Origin: Hwanghaeella grinnelliae
Lineage (GTDB): Bacteria; Pseudomonadota; Alphaproteobacteria; UBA8366; Aestuariispiraceae
Reading direction: 5' to 3'
Length of the DNA: 64,000 bases
NCBI RefSeq assembly: GCF_004005845.1
Contig: NZ_SADE01000001.1
Location: 620,001 to 684,000 of the forward strand
The translations under genes were made by a program, and so were the position numbers. The notes below the pieces were generated by a model. It was not told the DNA's origin and ran no database searches. It worked only from the letters and a program-made list of their open reading frames with translations. Positions within the stretch are counted from its first letter, which is position 1. Each line of letters opens with the position of its first letter. Positions 9,825 through 17,501 of this stretch are shown here, in pieces.

Positions 9825-9843
9825 TGCAATCCACGATATTTAC
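9825..9843 (+). promoter_or_regulatory. Third copy of TGCA-N9-ATTTAC motif
   Basis: The sequence TGCA, nine bases, then ATTTAC matches the spacing and ends of the two direct repeats upstream of the ABC importer at 11303 and 11335. It lies in the 122-bp gap between the ScfR-type regulator and the receiver/symporter-kinase operon, so it could serve as an operator for that operon. The match was found after defining the motif from the other two copies. Confidence 0.35.
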
Positions 9844-9870
9844 GGGTCGATCCACGGACGTCTTTTACGT

Positions 9871-11265
9871 CTAAGCCGCCAAGGGGTCTTCCACGCGATG
9901 AAGGCAGTTCCGGCGCGGGCACAAGCGGCAACTGGGGCCGACTTCCTCTACCGGGGCGTTCGTCTCCGCGGCATAGACCGTGCGTTGGGCATCCGCCTCG
10001 CTGGTGGCGAGCATGTCGGTCACATAATGGCGCGGTTTCCCGAATCCTGTCGGGCCGGTATTTCGGGCACGGGCAACAAATACGAACCGCGCGCCGGACG
10101 GAAATAAGGCGCGCTGGCGGATGACCGTTTCCGGCGATTGCTGTGCGCGATATAGCACCCATAGCGGACAGGCGGCGGCGTAGCGCGGAATAGCAAGGCC
10201 TGGCAGACCGAGCATTTCGATGATCGTGCCGGCTGCGTTGGCGCGGAAATACCCGAAGCGCGGCACATTTTCGGTGCGCGGCAATGCGGTCAACCGGTGG
10301 CATACCGCGTTGATTCCGGTCGAAAACACCTCCGACAGCGCTTCGATGTCGTACCGCAACTCGTCGGAATATTCCTGGAATGCCTTCATCGGCATGAGGA
10401 TGGCGCCGACCGCGTAATCCATAAGGGCCTGTGTTGCCCGGGTCCGGGCGGCGGCGGTTTCTACTTCGCGGTGGCTGCCGATCAAGTCCTTGATCAGGCC
10501 GCTCAAATGCTCGCGGGTCAATTCCAATGCCTTGGCGTGCCGGGACACGGGGTGGGGGCTGGTCAAATGCGGCGCGAGTTTTTCGGCAAACTCCTCAAGC
10601 TCCGCGAAGTGGTTTTCGCGCGCCGTGAACAAGGCTTCCACCTCGTCGATCGGCGTCAGGATTCGGTTCTCCTCCTCCGCCTTGTCCAGGTAGACAGCCA
10701 AGGCTTCCCCGATATCCGACAGGACCCGACTTTCCTCGGAGATAATGTGATGAAACCGTTCTTTCCGTTCTTCGGGGGCGTCCGGGTAGTCGGTCAAGAT
10801 TTCCGCGGCGGACCGGATGGACGCAATCCGGGTCAGCATCCGGTGGACAGCTTCGTTCAGGAATGGATCGTTGGACAGACGTTCAGAGAGCGTTTGGGCG
10901 CGGGCCGACGCTTCGTGTTCCGATCGGGCCAGGGCCGCCATCGACCTGGCCCAGCCGGGGAAGCGCCCGATCAATTCGCTTGTCCGGTGGCTTTCGATAT
11001 TCATGCCCTGCAGTGACGGCAGGTGGGCGATTTCCACCAAGGTCTCGTGCAACCGGTGTTCGGACGCGCCGTCCAAATCCTCGATAGCGAGGTTCAAGCG
11101 TTCCGCGATATTGCGCAGCAGCGTCCCTGCGATGGGGCGTTTGTTCCACTCGATCAGGTTCAGATAGGAGGCGGAAATGCCGATGCGGCGCGCCAATTCT
11201 GCCTGCGTGATCCCGATTTCACGTCGACGCTGCCGAATTCGTGTGCCGACGATGGTATCGACCAT
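9871..11265 (-). CDS. XRE-family regulator with DUF2083 domain (ScfR/RamB type)
   Basis: This 464-residue transcription factor has an N-terminal XRE helix-turn-helix (residues ~7-62, GITQAELARRIGISASYLNLIE) and a long central region. Its C-terminal DUF2083-type domain ends in a cysteine cluster (CRLCPRRNC). Members of this short-chain fatty acyl regulator family respond to acyl-CoA-like signals and control carbon pathways such as the glyoxylate, methylcitrate or acetate routes. The gene is transcribed away from the ABC importer at 11.5-16.7 kb and towards the receiver/symporter-kinase operon. Repeats in both flanking gaps suggest it may control itself and both neighbours. The ligand is unknown. 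Confidence 0.88.
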   Translation of the reverse strand: MVDTIVGTRIRQRRREIGITQAELARRIGISASYLNLIEWNKRPIAGTLLRNIAERLNLAIEDLDGASEHRLHETLVEIAHLPSLQGMNIESHRTSELIGRFPGWARSMAALARSEHEASARAQTLSERLSNDPFLNEAVHRMLTRIASIRSAAEILTDYPDAPEERKERFHHIISEESRVLSDIGEALAVYLDKAEEENRILTPIDEVEALFTARENHFAELEEFAEKLAPHLTSPHPVSRHAKALELTREHLSGLIKDLIGSHREVETAAARTRATQALMDYAVGAILMPMKAFQEYSDELRYDIEALSEVFSTGINAVCHRLTALPRTENVPRFGYFRANAAGTIIEMLGLPGLAIPRYAAACPLWVLYRAQQSPETVIRQRALFPSGARFVFVARARNTGPTGFGKPRHYVTDMLATSEADAQRTVYAAETNAPVEEVGPSCRLCPRRNCLHRVEDPLAA

Positions 11266-11302
11266 CTTCAGGTTTTCCTTATTTGATATGGGTTTATCCG
11301 AA

Positions 11303-11386
11303 TTGCACAGTCAATGATTTACAGATTTGTGCGGTTGCACAATAAATAATTTACAAAAAAATCGTTATAGGTCAACTATTTATTGT
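11303..11386. promoter_or_regulatory. Candidate ScfR operators in divergent control region
   Basis: Two direct repeats begin at 11303 and 11335 (32 bp, about three helical turns apart). They share TTGCACA, then T, and later ATTTACA, with 18 of 22 bases identical; the minimal shared pattern is TGCA-N9-ATTTAC. A third element is inverted: ACAATAAATA at 11339-11348 recurs as TATTTATTGT at 11377-11386. The block is AT-rich against a GC-rich background and separates the divergent ScfR-type regulator and ABC importer operon, as expected for a shared operator-promoter region. Binding by the adjacent regulator is inferred. Confidence 0.55.
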
Positions 11387-11512
11387 AAATTTTACATAGC
11401 GGGCGCAGTGTGCGGGCGGGTGGTTGAGCACCCGAGCCGGATGCGGACCGCTAAGAACGGATCCCGTCTTCGGCAAGAAGTACGGGGAAACGCACAAAGG
11501 GAGATCCTTTAG

Positions 11513-12853
11513 ATGAGCAAATTTGAAATTAACCGCCGTGGGCTGCTGAAAAGTACGGCAGCCGCTGGCGCAGGGTTGGCTCTGCCGACCATGTTCACCA
11601 GCAGTGCTTGGTCAGCCGGATATTTGAATGAGCCGAAAGGCAGCACCGTCACGTTCGGTTTCAACGTTCCGCAGACCGGCGCCTATGCCGATGAAGGCGC
11701 GGACGAATTACGCGCTTACGAATTGGCCGTTGAACACATCAACGGTGAAGGCGATGGCGGCATGCTGAACACGTTCTCGTCGAAGGCGCTGCAAGGAAAC
11801 GGCGTCAATGGCAAGAAGGTCGTGTTCGTTACCGGTGATACGCAGACCAAATCCGACGCCGCCCGCGCCAGCGCGAAGCGGATGATTGAAAAGGACGGCG
11901 CCATCATGATCACCGGCGGTTCGTCCTCCGGTGTTGCGATCGCTGTCCAGGGCCTGTGCCAGGACGCCGGCGTCATCTTCATGGCCGGTCTGACCCACTC
12001 CAACGACACGACCGGTAAAGACAAGCGCGCCAACGGTTTCCGTCACTTCTTCAACACCGAAATGTCGGGTGCTGCACTCGCGCCGGTGCTGAAGAACAAC
12101 TACGGTTCTGATCGCGTGGCCTATCACCTGACCGCCGATTACACCTGGGGTTGGTCGCAGGAAGGTTCGATCAAGAAGTATACCGAAGCTCTTGGCTGGA
12201 AGACCGCTGCCGCGGTTCGCACGCCGCTTGGCGCCGGTGACTTCTCGCAGTACATCACGCCGGTTCTTAACTCCGGCGCCGACGTGCTGGTCTTGAACCA
12301 TTACGGCCGTGACATGGTCAACTCGTTGACTCAGGCCGTTCAGTTCGGTCTGCGCGACAAGCAGGTCAATGGGAAAGACTTCGCGATCGTCGTTCCGCTC
12401 TATAGCCGCCTGATGGCTCAGGGTGCGGGCGAAAACGTCAAAGGCATCTTCGGGTCCACCAACTGGCACTGGTCGCTGCAGGATGAGGGCTCCAAAGCCT
12501 TCGTGAAGTCCTTCGGTCAGAAATACGGCTTCCCGCCCAGCCAGGCTGCGCACACCTGCTATAGCCAGGCGATCCTGTATGCCGATGCGTGCCAGCGTGC
12601 GGGCACCTTTATGCCGTCCGGCGTGGGTGCGGCCCTGGAAGGCTTCGAATTCGACGGCCTGGGCAACGGTCCGACCGAATATCGTGCGGCCGACCACCAG
12701 TGCTTCAAGGATGTCTTGGTCGTGAAGGGTAAAGAAAACCCGAGCTCCAAGTTCGACGTTCTCGAAGTCGTCGAAGTTACGCCGCGTGCTCAGGTCGAGT
12801 ATCCGGCCGACATGCTGGGTGGTGAATTGGGCCCGTATAACAACGGCGCCTAA
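11513..12853 (+). CDS. HAAT-type ABC transporter substrate-binding protein
   Basis: This 446-residue periplasmic type I binding protein belongs to the branched-chain amino acid/urea/amide (HAAT, LivK/UrtA-like) group. The N-terminus has a twin-arginine-like export signal (NRRGLLKST) and a hydrophobic stretch ending in SAWSA near residue 35. The body contains the family elements NVPQTGAYADEGADELRAYELA and ITGGSSSGVAIAVQGLCQ. It heads a complete importer operon with two permeases and two ATPases. GGGAGATCCTTT precedes the ATG. A hairpin after the gene probably lets it be expressed above the downstream genes. The substrate is not evident; amides, urea-like compounds and amino acids are all possible. 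Confidence 0.88.
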   Translation: MSKFEINRRGLLKSTAAAGAGLALPTMFTSSAWSAGYLNEPKGSTVTFGFNVPQTGAYADEGADELRAYELAVEHINGEGDGGMLNTFSSKALQGNGVNGKKVVFVTGDTQTKSDAARASAKRMIEKDGAIMITGGSSSGVAIAVQGLCQDAGVIFMAGLTHSNDTTGKDKRANGFRHFFNTEMSGAALAPVLKNNYGSDRVAYHLTADYTWGWSQEGSIKKYTEALGWKTAAAVRTPLGAGDFSQYITPVLNSGADVLVLNHYGRDMVNSLTQAVQFGLRDKQVNGKDFAIVVPLYSRLMAQGAGENVKGIFGSTNWHWSLQDEGSKAFVKSFGQKYGFPPSQAAHTCYSQAILYADACQRAGTFMPSGVGAALEGFEFDGLGNGPTEYRAADHQCFKDVLVVKGKENPSSKFDVLEVVEVTPRAQVEYPADMLGGELGPYNNGA

Positions 12854-12871
12854 ACTTTCCGCCTTGTTGAC

Positions 12872-12905
12872 GATGGTCGTCCCCACTGCCTTGGGGGCGG
12901 CCATC
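12872..12905 (+). terminator. Intercistronic hairpin (attenuator)
   Basis: An inverted repeat (GATGGTCGTCCCC against GGGGGCGGCCATC, two G-T pairs) lies in the 75-bp gap between the binding-protein gene and the first permease gene and is followed by CTTTCC. It would act as a partial terminator or 3'-end stabiliser that raises binding-protein mRNA over permease mRNA. Confidence 0.6.
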
Positions 12906-12928
12906 CTTTCCTGGGGAGGTCTTAACCC

Positions 12929-13957
12929 ATGGACGCGATCCTGCTGCAAATTTTGAACGGCCTGGACAAAGGCGGCGCCTACGCCCTCATTGCCCTGGGT
13001 CTTACGATCATCTTCGGCACGCTCGGCGTGGTGAACTTCGCGCATGGCGCCTTGTTCATGCTGGGTGCTTTTTGTGCCGTTTCGGTGAAAGCCGTCCTGA
13101 GTCTCGAAAGGGTCGTGGAAGACCCGAACCAACTCACCGCCTGGGGCACGCCGATGGAAATTCGGACCCCATTCGTGGAAGTCTGGTTCGGCGATTTCGG
13201 GGCTACGATTTTGGACTATTCCGTTCCGGTCTCCATCCTGATCGCCATACCGGTAATGCTTTTGATCGGCATCGCGATGGAACGTGGCCTGGTGCGCTTT
13301 TTCTATAAGCGGGCGCACGCGGATCAGATCCTGGTGACCTTCGGGCTGGCGATCGTATTGCAGGAAATCGTCAAGGCACAGTTCGGGGCCAACCCTATTC
13401 CGCAGCCGGCGCCGGAAGCCGCCAGCGGGATGATTGATTTCGGTATCATGGTGGGGATCGATGCAGGCAACGTTGTCTATCCGGCGTGGCGGCTGATCTA
13501 TTTCGTGTTCTCCGCCGTCGTCATTGGCGCCGTCTTCGCATTCCTACAGTTCACGACCTTCGGCATGGTCGTCAGGGCCGGCATGGCCGACCGCGAGACG
13601 GTCGGGTTGCTCGGTATCGATATTGACCGGCGATTTACCATCGTTTTCGGAATTGCCGCGATCGTCGCCGGACTTGCCGGCGCCATGTATACGCCGATCC
13701 TAAGCCCTGACTATCACATGGGCATGGACTTCCTGGTGCTCAGTTTCGTGGTTGTCGTTGTCGGCGGCATGGGCTCGCTGACCGGCGCGGTCTCCGCAGG
13801 CTTCCTGCTCGGGATTCTGCAAAGCTTCGCGTCCATGAACGAAGTGAAGGACATCCTTCCGGGCATCGACCAGATCATTATCTATCTCATCGCCGTCGTC
13901 ATCCTGTTGGTGCGTCCGCGCGGTTTGATGGGTCGAAAAGGCGTGATGGAGCACTAA
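12929..13957 (+). CDS. HAAT ABC transporter permease, LivH type
   Basis: This 342-residue inner-membrane protein is the first permease of the importer. It shows the LivH-family opening (LNGLDKGGAYALIALGLTIIFGTLGVVNFAHG) and about eight hydrophobic segments. A late cytoplasmic loop (ATIVAG-like AAIVAGLAGAMYTP, then VVVVGGMGSLTGAV) corresponds to the region that contacts the ATPase. It starts at an ATG preceded by GGGGAGG. It is followed after 3 bases by the second permease, with which it should form the heterodimeric channel. Confidence 0.92.
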   Translation: MDAILLQILNGLDKGGAYALIALGLTIIFGTLGVVNFAHGALFMLGAFCAVSVKAVLSLERVVEDPNQLTAWGTPMEIRTPFVEVWFGDFGATILDYSVPVSILIAIPVMLLIGIAMERGLVRFFYKRAHADQILVTFGLAIVLQEIVKAQFGANPIPQPAPEAASGMIDFGIMVGIDAGNVVYPAWRLIYFVFSAVVIGAVFAFLQFTTFGMVVRAGMADRETVGLLGIDIDRRFTIVFGIAAIVAGLAGAMYTPILSPDYHMGMDFLVLSFVVVVVGGMGSLTGAVSAGFLLGILQSFASMNEVKDILPGIDQIIIYLIAVVILLVRPRGLMGRKGVMEH

Positions 13958-13960
13958 GTC

Positions 13961-15109
13961 ATGAAAATGTTCTCAATGGACAAGAAGGACATCCTTCTTT
14001 TTCTCTGCTTCTCCGTCGCCGTGCTTACGGGGCCGATTATTCTGGAGCCGTTCGGCGCCGGATATCCCGACTTGCTGCAAAAGTTCGCGATATTCGGAAT
14101 CTTCGCATTGGGATTCAACATCCTGTTCGGCTTGACGGGTTATCTGTCCTTCGGTCATGCGGCGTTCCTGGGCATGGGATCCTATACCGCGGTCTGGACG
14201 TTTAAACTGCTCAGCATGAACCCGATCCCCGCGATTGTCTTCGCGACCGTCATGGGCGGACTGTTCGCAGCGTTGATCGGTTTCATTTCGCTACGGCGGT
14301 CGGGGATCTACTTCTCGATCCTGACGCTGGCCTTCGCGCAGATGAGCTATAATCTGGCTTATTCGGTGCTGACGCCGATCACGAACGGTGAAACGGGGCT
14401 GCAATTGAACCAAGCCGACCCGCGCGTCCTCGACGTCATGTTCGGGCGCGATTACGGCGCGGTGCTGCCGTCATCCGACTTCTTCGGATTGGATATGACG
14501 GGGTATCCGGGGTTCTACTTCTGCGGCATTGTCCTGATCATCTGCTTCTTCATTGCCATGCGGATATTCCGGTCCCCGTTCGGCATGATGCTGCGCGCGA
14601 TCAAGTCGAACCAGAACCGGATGAACTATACCGGCTTCAATACGCGACCCTACACGCTGGCGGCTTTCGTTATCTCCGGCATGTATGCCGGTCTGGCCGG
14701 CGGCCTCATGGCCGTCACCGACCCGCTTGCCGGGGCAGAGCGCATGCAGTGGACCGCATCCGGTGAAGTGGTTCTGATGACCATCTTGGGCGGGGCTGGG
14801 ACCCTGTTGGGGCCGGTTATCGGGGCAGGTGCCATCAAGTATTTCGAGAATATCTTCTCGGCCTTCAACGAAGGCATCCTGATGGGCATCTATGACTTCC
14901 TGCCGGAAACGTTGCAGCACATCATGGTGAGTGTTTCCGGTCTGTTTGTCGGTGAAGGGTGGCATCTGACGCTGGGGGCGTTGTTCATGCTCATCGTCAT
15001 CTTCCTGCCTGGCGGGCTGATGGAAGGCTTCAACCGGATCAAGACCTTGGTGACGAACCGCACAGGTGGCGGAAGCGACGGGGCGGCTACGCCCGCGGCC
15101 GCGGAATAG
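13961..15109 (+). CDS. HAAT ABC transporter permease, LivM type
   Basis: This 382-residue inner-membrane protein is the second permease. It has the LivM-family motif [20 protein letters not shown] near residues 50-68 and about ten hydrophobic segments. Its EAA-like loop reads [19 protein letters not shown], followed by [17 protein letters not shown]. The C-terminus is a short polar, alanine-rich tail. It lies between the LivH-type gene (3 bp upstream) and the LivG-type ATPase (12 bp downstream), so the unit is plainly one operon. Confidence 0.92.
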   Translation: MKMFSMDKKDILLFLCFSVAVLTGPIILEPFGAGYPDLLQKFAIFGIFALGFNILFGLTGYLSFGHAAFLGMGSYTAVWTFKLLSMNPIPAIVFATVMGGLFAALIGFISLRRSGIYFSILTLAFAQMSYNLAYSVLTPITNGETGLQLNQADPRVLDVMFGRDYGAVLPSSDFFGLDMTGYPGFYFCGIVLIICFFIAMRIFRSPFGMMLRAIKSNQNRMNYTGFNTRPYTLAAFVISGMYAGLAGGLMAVTDPLAGAERMQWTASGEVVLMTILGGAGTLLGPVIGAGAIKYFENIFSAFNEGILMGIYDFLPETLQHIMVSVSGLFVGEGWHLTLGALFMLIVIFLPGGLMEGFNRIKTLVTNRTGGGSDGAATPAAAE

Positions 15110-15121
15110 GGGGAGGGCGTT

Positions 15122-15877
15122 ATGGCTATTCTATCGGTCGAAAACGTAAACAAGCGCTTTGGCGGTCTCAAAGCGTTGGACAACGTCAACCTTCAAATCG
15201 ACGCGGGAACGGTTCACGCCATCATCGGACCGAACGGCGCCGGGAAGTCGACCTTGCTCAACTGCTTCGTCGGCCGACTGGAACCGGACACCGGATCCGT
15301 GATGTTCGACGGCAGTTCTCTGCTGGGTATTCAACCGCATCAGATCAATCAGCTTGGCGTCAGCCGGGTTTTCCAGACGCCGGAAATTTTCGGCAATCTT
15401 TCCCTGCTTGAGAATGTCATGATCCCGGCATTCGCCAAGCGGGATGGGTCATTCACGATGAATGCCTGGATGTCGGTGTCGAGTGAATCCGACTTGCGGG
15501 ACATGGCAATGGATATGCTGGCCGATGTGGGCCTGGAGGCCAAATCGGCGGACATTGCAGGGCAGTTGTCGCGTGGCGACAAACGGCGCCTGGAACTTGC
15601 CATGTGCCTGGTCCAACAACCGAAGCTGCTCCTGTTGGATGAACCGACGGCTGGTATGGCGCGGGCCGATACAAACAATACCATCGATCTGATGAAACGG
15701 ATTGCGGAACGCGGCGTTACCATGGTGGTTATCGAGCACGACATGCATGTCGTGTTCTCGCTGGCCGACAAAATCAGCGTCCTGGCGCAGGGCACCGTCA
15801 TCGTTGAAGACTTGCCGGAAAACATCAAAGGCGATCCCAGGGTGCAGGAAGCATATCTGGGCGGCGCTCATCTTTAA
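15122..15877 (+). CDS. HAAT ABC transporter ATPase, LivG type
   Basis: A 251-residue nucleotide-binding subunit. It has a Walker A motif (GPNGAGKST, residues ~37-45), a Q-loop in SRVFQTPEIFGNLS, an ABC signature in the divergent form QLSRGDKRRLELAM, and a Walker B motif LLLLDEPTAGM followed by the H-loop IEHDMHVV. The LSRGDKRRLELA signature is the kind seen in LivG/UrtD proteins rather than a sign of inactivity. GGGGGAGGGCG precedes the start. It pairs with the LivF-type ATPase 26 bases downstream. Confidence 0.92.
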   Translation: MAILSVENVNKRFGGLKALDNVNLQIDAGTVHAIIGPNGAGKSTLLNCFVGRLEPDTGSVMFDGSSLLGIQPHQINQLGVSRVFQTPEIFGNLSLLENVMIPAFAKRDGSFTMNAWMSVSSESDLRDMAMDMLADVGLEAKSADIAGQLSRGDKRRLELAMCLVQQPKLLLLDEPTAGMARADTNNTIDLMKRIAERGVTMVVIEHDMHVVFSLADKISVLAQGTVIVEDLPENIKGDPRVQEAYLGGAHL

Positions 15878-15903
15878 GCGCGCTTAGATAGGTGGAGACG
15901 AAA

Positions 15904-16704
15904 ATGGAAACAGAATCGAAACCCCGCAGCCTCATCAATGAAGAGGCGTATACGGGACGCGCGCCCAGCAAGAAGCCGGTTTATTCTCAAGGTGGGCAGG
16001 CGGCCTATTTTTCCTGCTGGGACATTCACGCCTATTATGGTGAGAGCTATATTGTCCAAGGGGTCAGCTTCGATATCCGCGAAGGTGAAATTGTGGCGCT
16101 TTTGGGCCGGAACGGGGCGGGGAAGACTTCTACGCTTCGGGCCATTGCCCGGGTCGACGACCCTGCCTTGAAGCATGGTGAAATCTGGCTGGACCATAAA
16201 CCACTGCATGAAATGCGCGCGCATCAAGCGGCGCAGATCGGCATCGGCCTGGTGCCGGAAGATCGCCGAATCATTCAGGGGCTTACCGTCGAGGAAAACC
16301 TGAAGCTGGCGCAGATCGCACCGCCGATCGGTTGGTCGATCGAACGGATCTACGAGCTGTTCCCGCGTTTGGGCGAACGACGCATGCAGGAGGGCACGAC
16401 CCTGTCTGGTGGGGAGCAGCAGATGCTCGCCATCGGCCGCACCTTGGCCCGTGACGTCAAACTGCTTCTGCTGGATGAACCCTATGAAGGGTTGGCCCCT
16501 GTCATTGTCCAGGAAATCGAACGGACTTTGGAGCAGATCAAGAATCTCGGCATGACCACAATCATTGTGGAACAGAATGCGATCGCGGCGCTGCATCTCG
16601 CAGACCGAGCCATCATTCTGGACATGGGGCAGGTCGTGTTCGACGGTAAGGCGCAGGAGGTCCTGGATAACGCCGACCTTCGGCAGCAATATTTGGCGAT
16701 CTGA
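15904..16704 (+). CDS. HAAT ABC transporter ATPase, LivF type
   Basis: This 266-residue nucleotide-binding subunit has Walker A GRNGAGKTS, Q-loop region VPEDRRIIQGLTVEENL, ABC signature TLSGGEQQMLAIGR and Walker B LLLLDEPYEGLAP with H-loop IVEQN. It carries about 35 more N-terminal residues than a minimal LivF before the first strand (YFSCWDIHAYYGES); these are polar and basic and have no recognised function. I chose ATG 15904, with GGTGGAG six bases upstream; a GTG at 15892 in the same frame lies inside that ribosome-binding site. It is the last transporter gene of the operon. Confidence 0.9.
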   Translation: METESKPRSLINEEAYTGRAPSKKPVYSQGGQAAYFSCWDIHAYYGESYIVQGVSFDIREGEIVALLGRNGAGKTSTLRAIARVDDPALKHGEIWLDHKPLHEMRAHQAAQIGIGLVPEDRRIIQGLTVEENLKLAQIAPPIGWSIERIYELFPRLGERRMQEGTTLSGGEQQMLAIGRTLARDVKLLLLDEPYEGLAPVIVQEIERTLEQIKNLGMTTIIVEQNAIAALHLADRAIILDMGQVVFDGKAQEVLDNADLRQQYLAI

Positions 16705-16723
16705 CCTGGTCATGATCTAGCCA

Positions 16724-16736
16724 GGCACGGAGTGCC
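16724..16736 (+). promoter_or_regulatory. Ribosome-binding site in a hairpin loop
   Basis: GGCAC (16724-16728) and GTGCC (16732-16736) form a 5-bp stem whose loop exposes most of the GGAG Shine-Dalgarno sequence nine bases before the ATG at 16742. A weaker CCTGG/CCAGG pair surrounds it. This may tune translation of the HisKA-like/STAS-like gene. Confidence 0.35.
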
Positions 16737-16741
16737 CGCGG

Positions 16742-17374
16742 ATGAATGATAAACAGCCGCCGCGCCGCGAAACAATCGCGCTCAACACGAAGCTTGAAGA
16801 AGACTTCGTTGCGCCGTTGACCGCGATGCGCGGCGCGCTGGAGATCCTTCGGGATTATCCGGAACTGGCAGAGGAAGAGAGGGTCCGTTTCGCTGAAAAA
16901 GCCTTGCGCGGATGCGCCCGGCTCGAGGCGAGCGTTCGCCATCTGGGCGATGTGCTTTACGCTGACAAGGACGCGGCAACCAGGGCCAAGCCGACACCGT
17001 CCGAACATGCCAAGCGCGTGAAGTTGAATTACGACGACAGATTGATCGATCTGGACCTGAGCGGCATTCAATTTTCCAGCCCTGAGATGGTCAACGAGTT
17101 CTTCGATACGGTCGACCAGATCATCGAGGATACGGGGACCGATTGGTTCTTCGTCGTGAACTACGCCTGTCGCATCTGGCCGGAAGCCTGGATCGCTTTC
17201 GCCCATCGCGCGAAGAAGATCAATGTCTCATTCTCGCTGGGAACCGTCCGCTATGTCGACGTGTCCGACAACGATCCTTGGGCGCGGGCTGCGGCCGACG
17301 ATCCAACGATCCATTCGTCGCGCGACGACGCCTTGGCCGAAATCTCGGCGATGCGTTCGGGTCGATCCCGCTAG
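16742..17374 (+). CDS. Histidine-less HisKA-like plus STAS-like domain protein
   Basis: A 210-residue soluble protein that I cannot assign to a named family. Residues ~14-72 read like the dimerisation/phosphotransfer helices of a histidine kinase (VAPLTAMRGALEILRDYPEL, then a second helix EEERVRFAEKALRGCARLEA). The usual SHELRTPL box is EEDFVAPL, so the phosphoacceptor histidine is replaced by Glu20. There is no ATPase domain. Residues ~95-178 (DLDLSGIQFSSPEMVNEFFD onward, with WPEAWIAFAHRAKKINVSFS) look like a STAS or SpoIIAA-like fold. It follows the importer operon by 37 bp on the same strand, and its ribosome-binding site lies in a small hairpin loop. It could be an anti-sigma-antagonist-like or signalling adaptor for the importer; that is inference. 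Confidence 0.6.
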   Translation: MNDKQPPRRETIALNTKLEEDFVAPLTAMRGALEILRDYPELAEEERVRFAEKALRGCARLEASVRHLGDVLYADKDAATRAKPTPSEHAKRVKLNYDDRLIDLDLSGIQFSSPEMVNEFFDTVDQIIEDTGTDWFFVVNYACRIWPEAWIAFAHRAKKINVSFSLGTVRYVDVSDNDPWARAAADDPTIHSSRDDALAEISAMRSGRSR

Positions 17375-17501
17375 CTTCCTACCCGGCAGTCCCCTGATTT
17401 TTGGGTGTCCTTCCCAACCTTTCGTGTGAAAATGCGCTTGGCCGGTCCGTCACCGACCGCCTTCAAAAATAAGTGTCGCACATAAAGCCGGGGAGGATCG
17501 G

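Noticed and set aside
10297-11016. Open frame (239 codons) on the plus strand
   Set aside because: It is opposite the ScfR-type regulator and shows no family features.
11708-13318. Long open frame (536 codons) on the minus strand
   Set aside because: It lies opposite the ABC binding protein and permease genes, has no ribosome-binding site, and its composition is the antisense shadow of GC-rich codons.
17440-17470. Terminator before the DUF3604 gene (GGCCGGT/ACCGACC)
   Set aside because: The stem has a mismatch and is followed by an A-rich rather than T-rich stretch on the plus strand.
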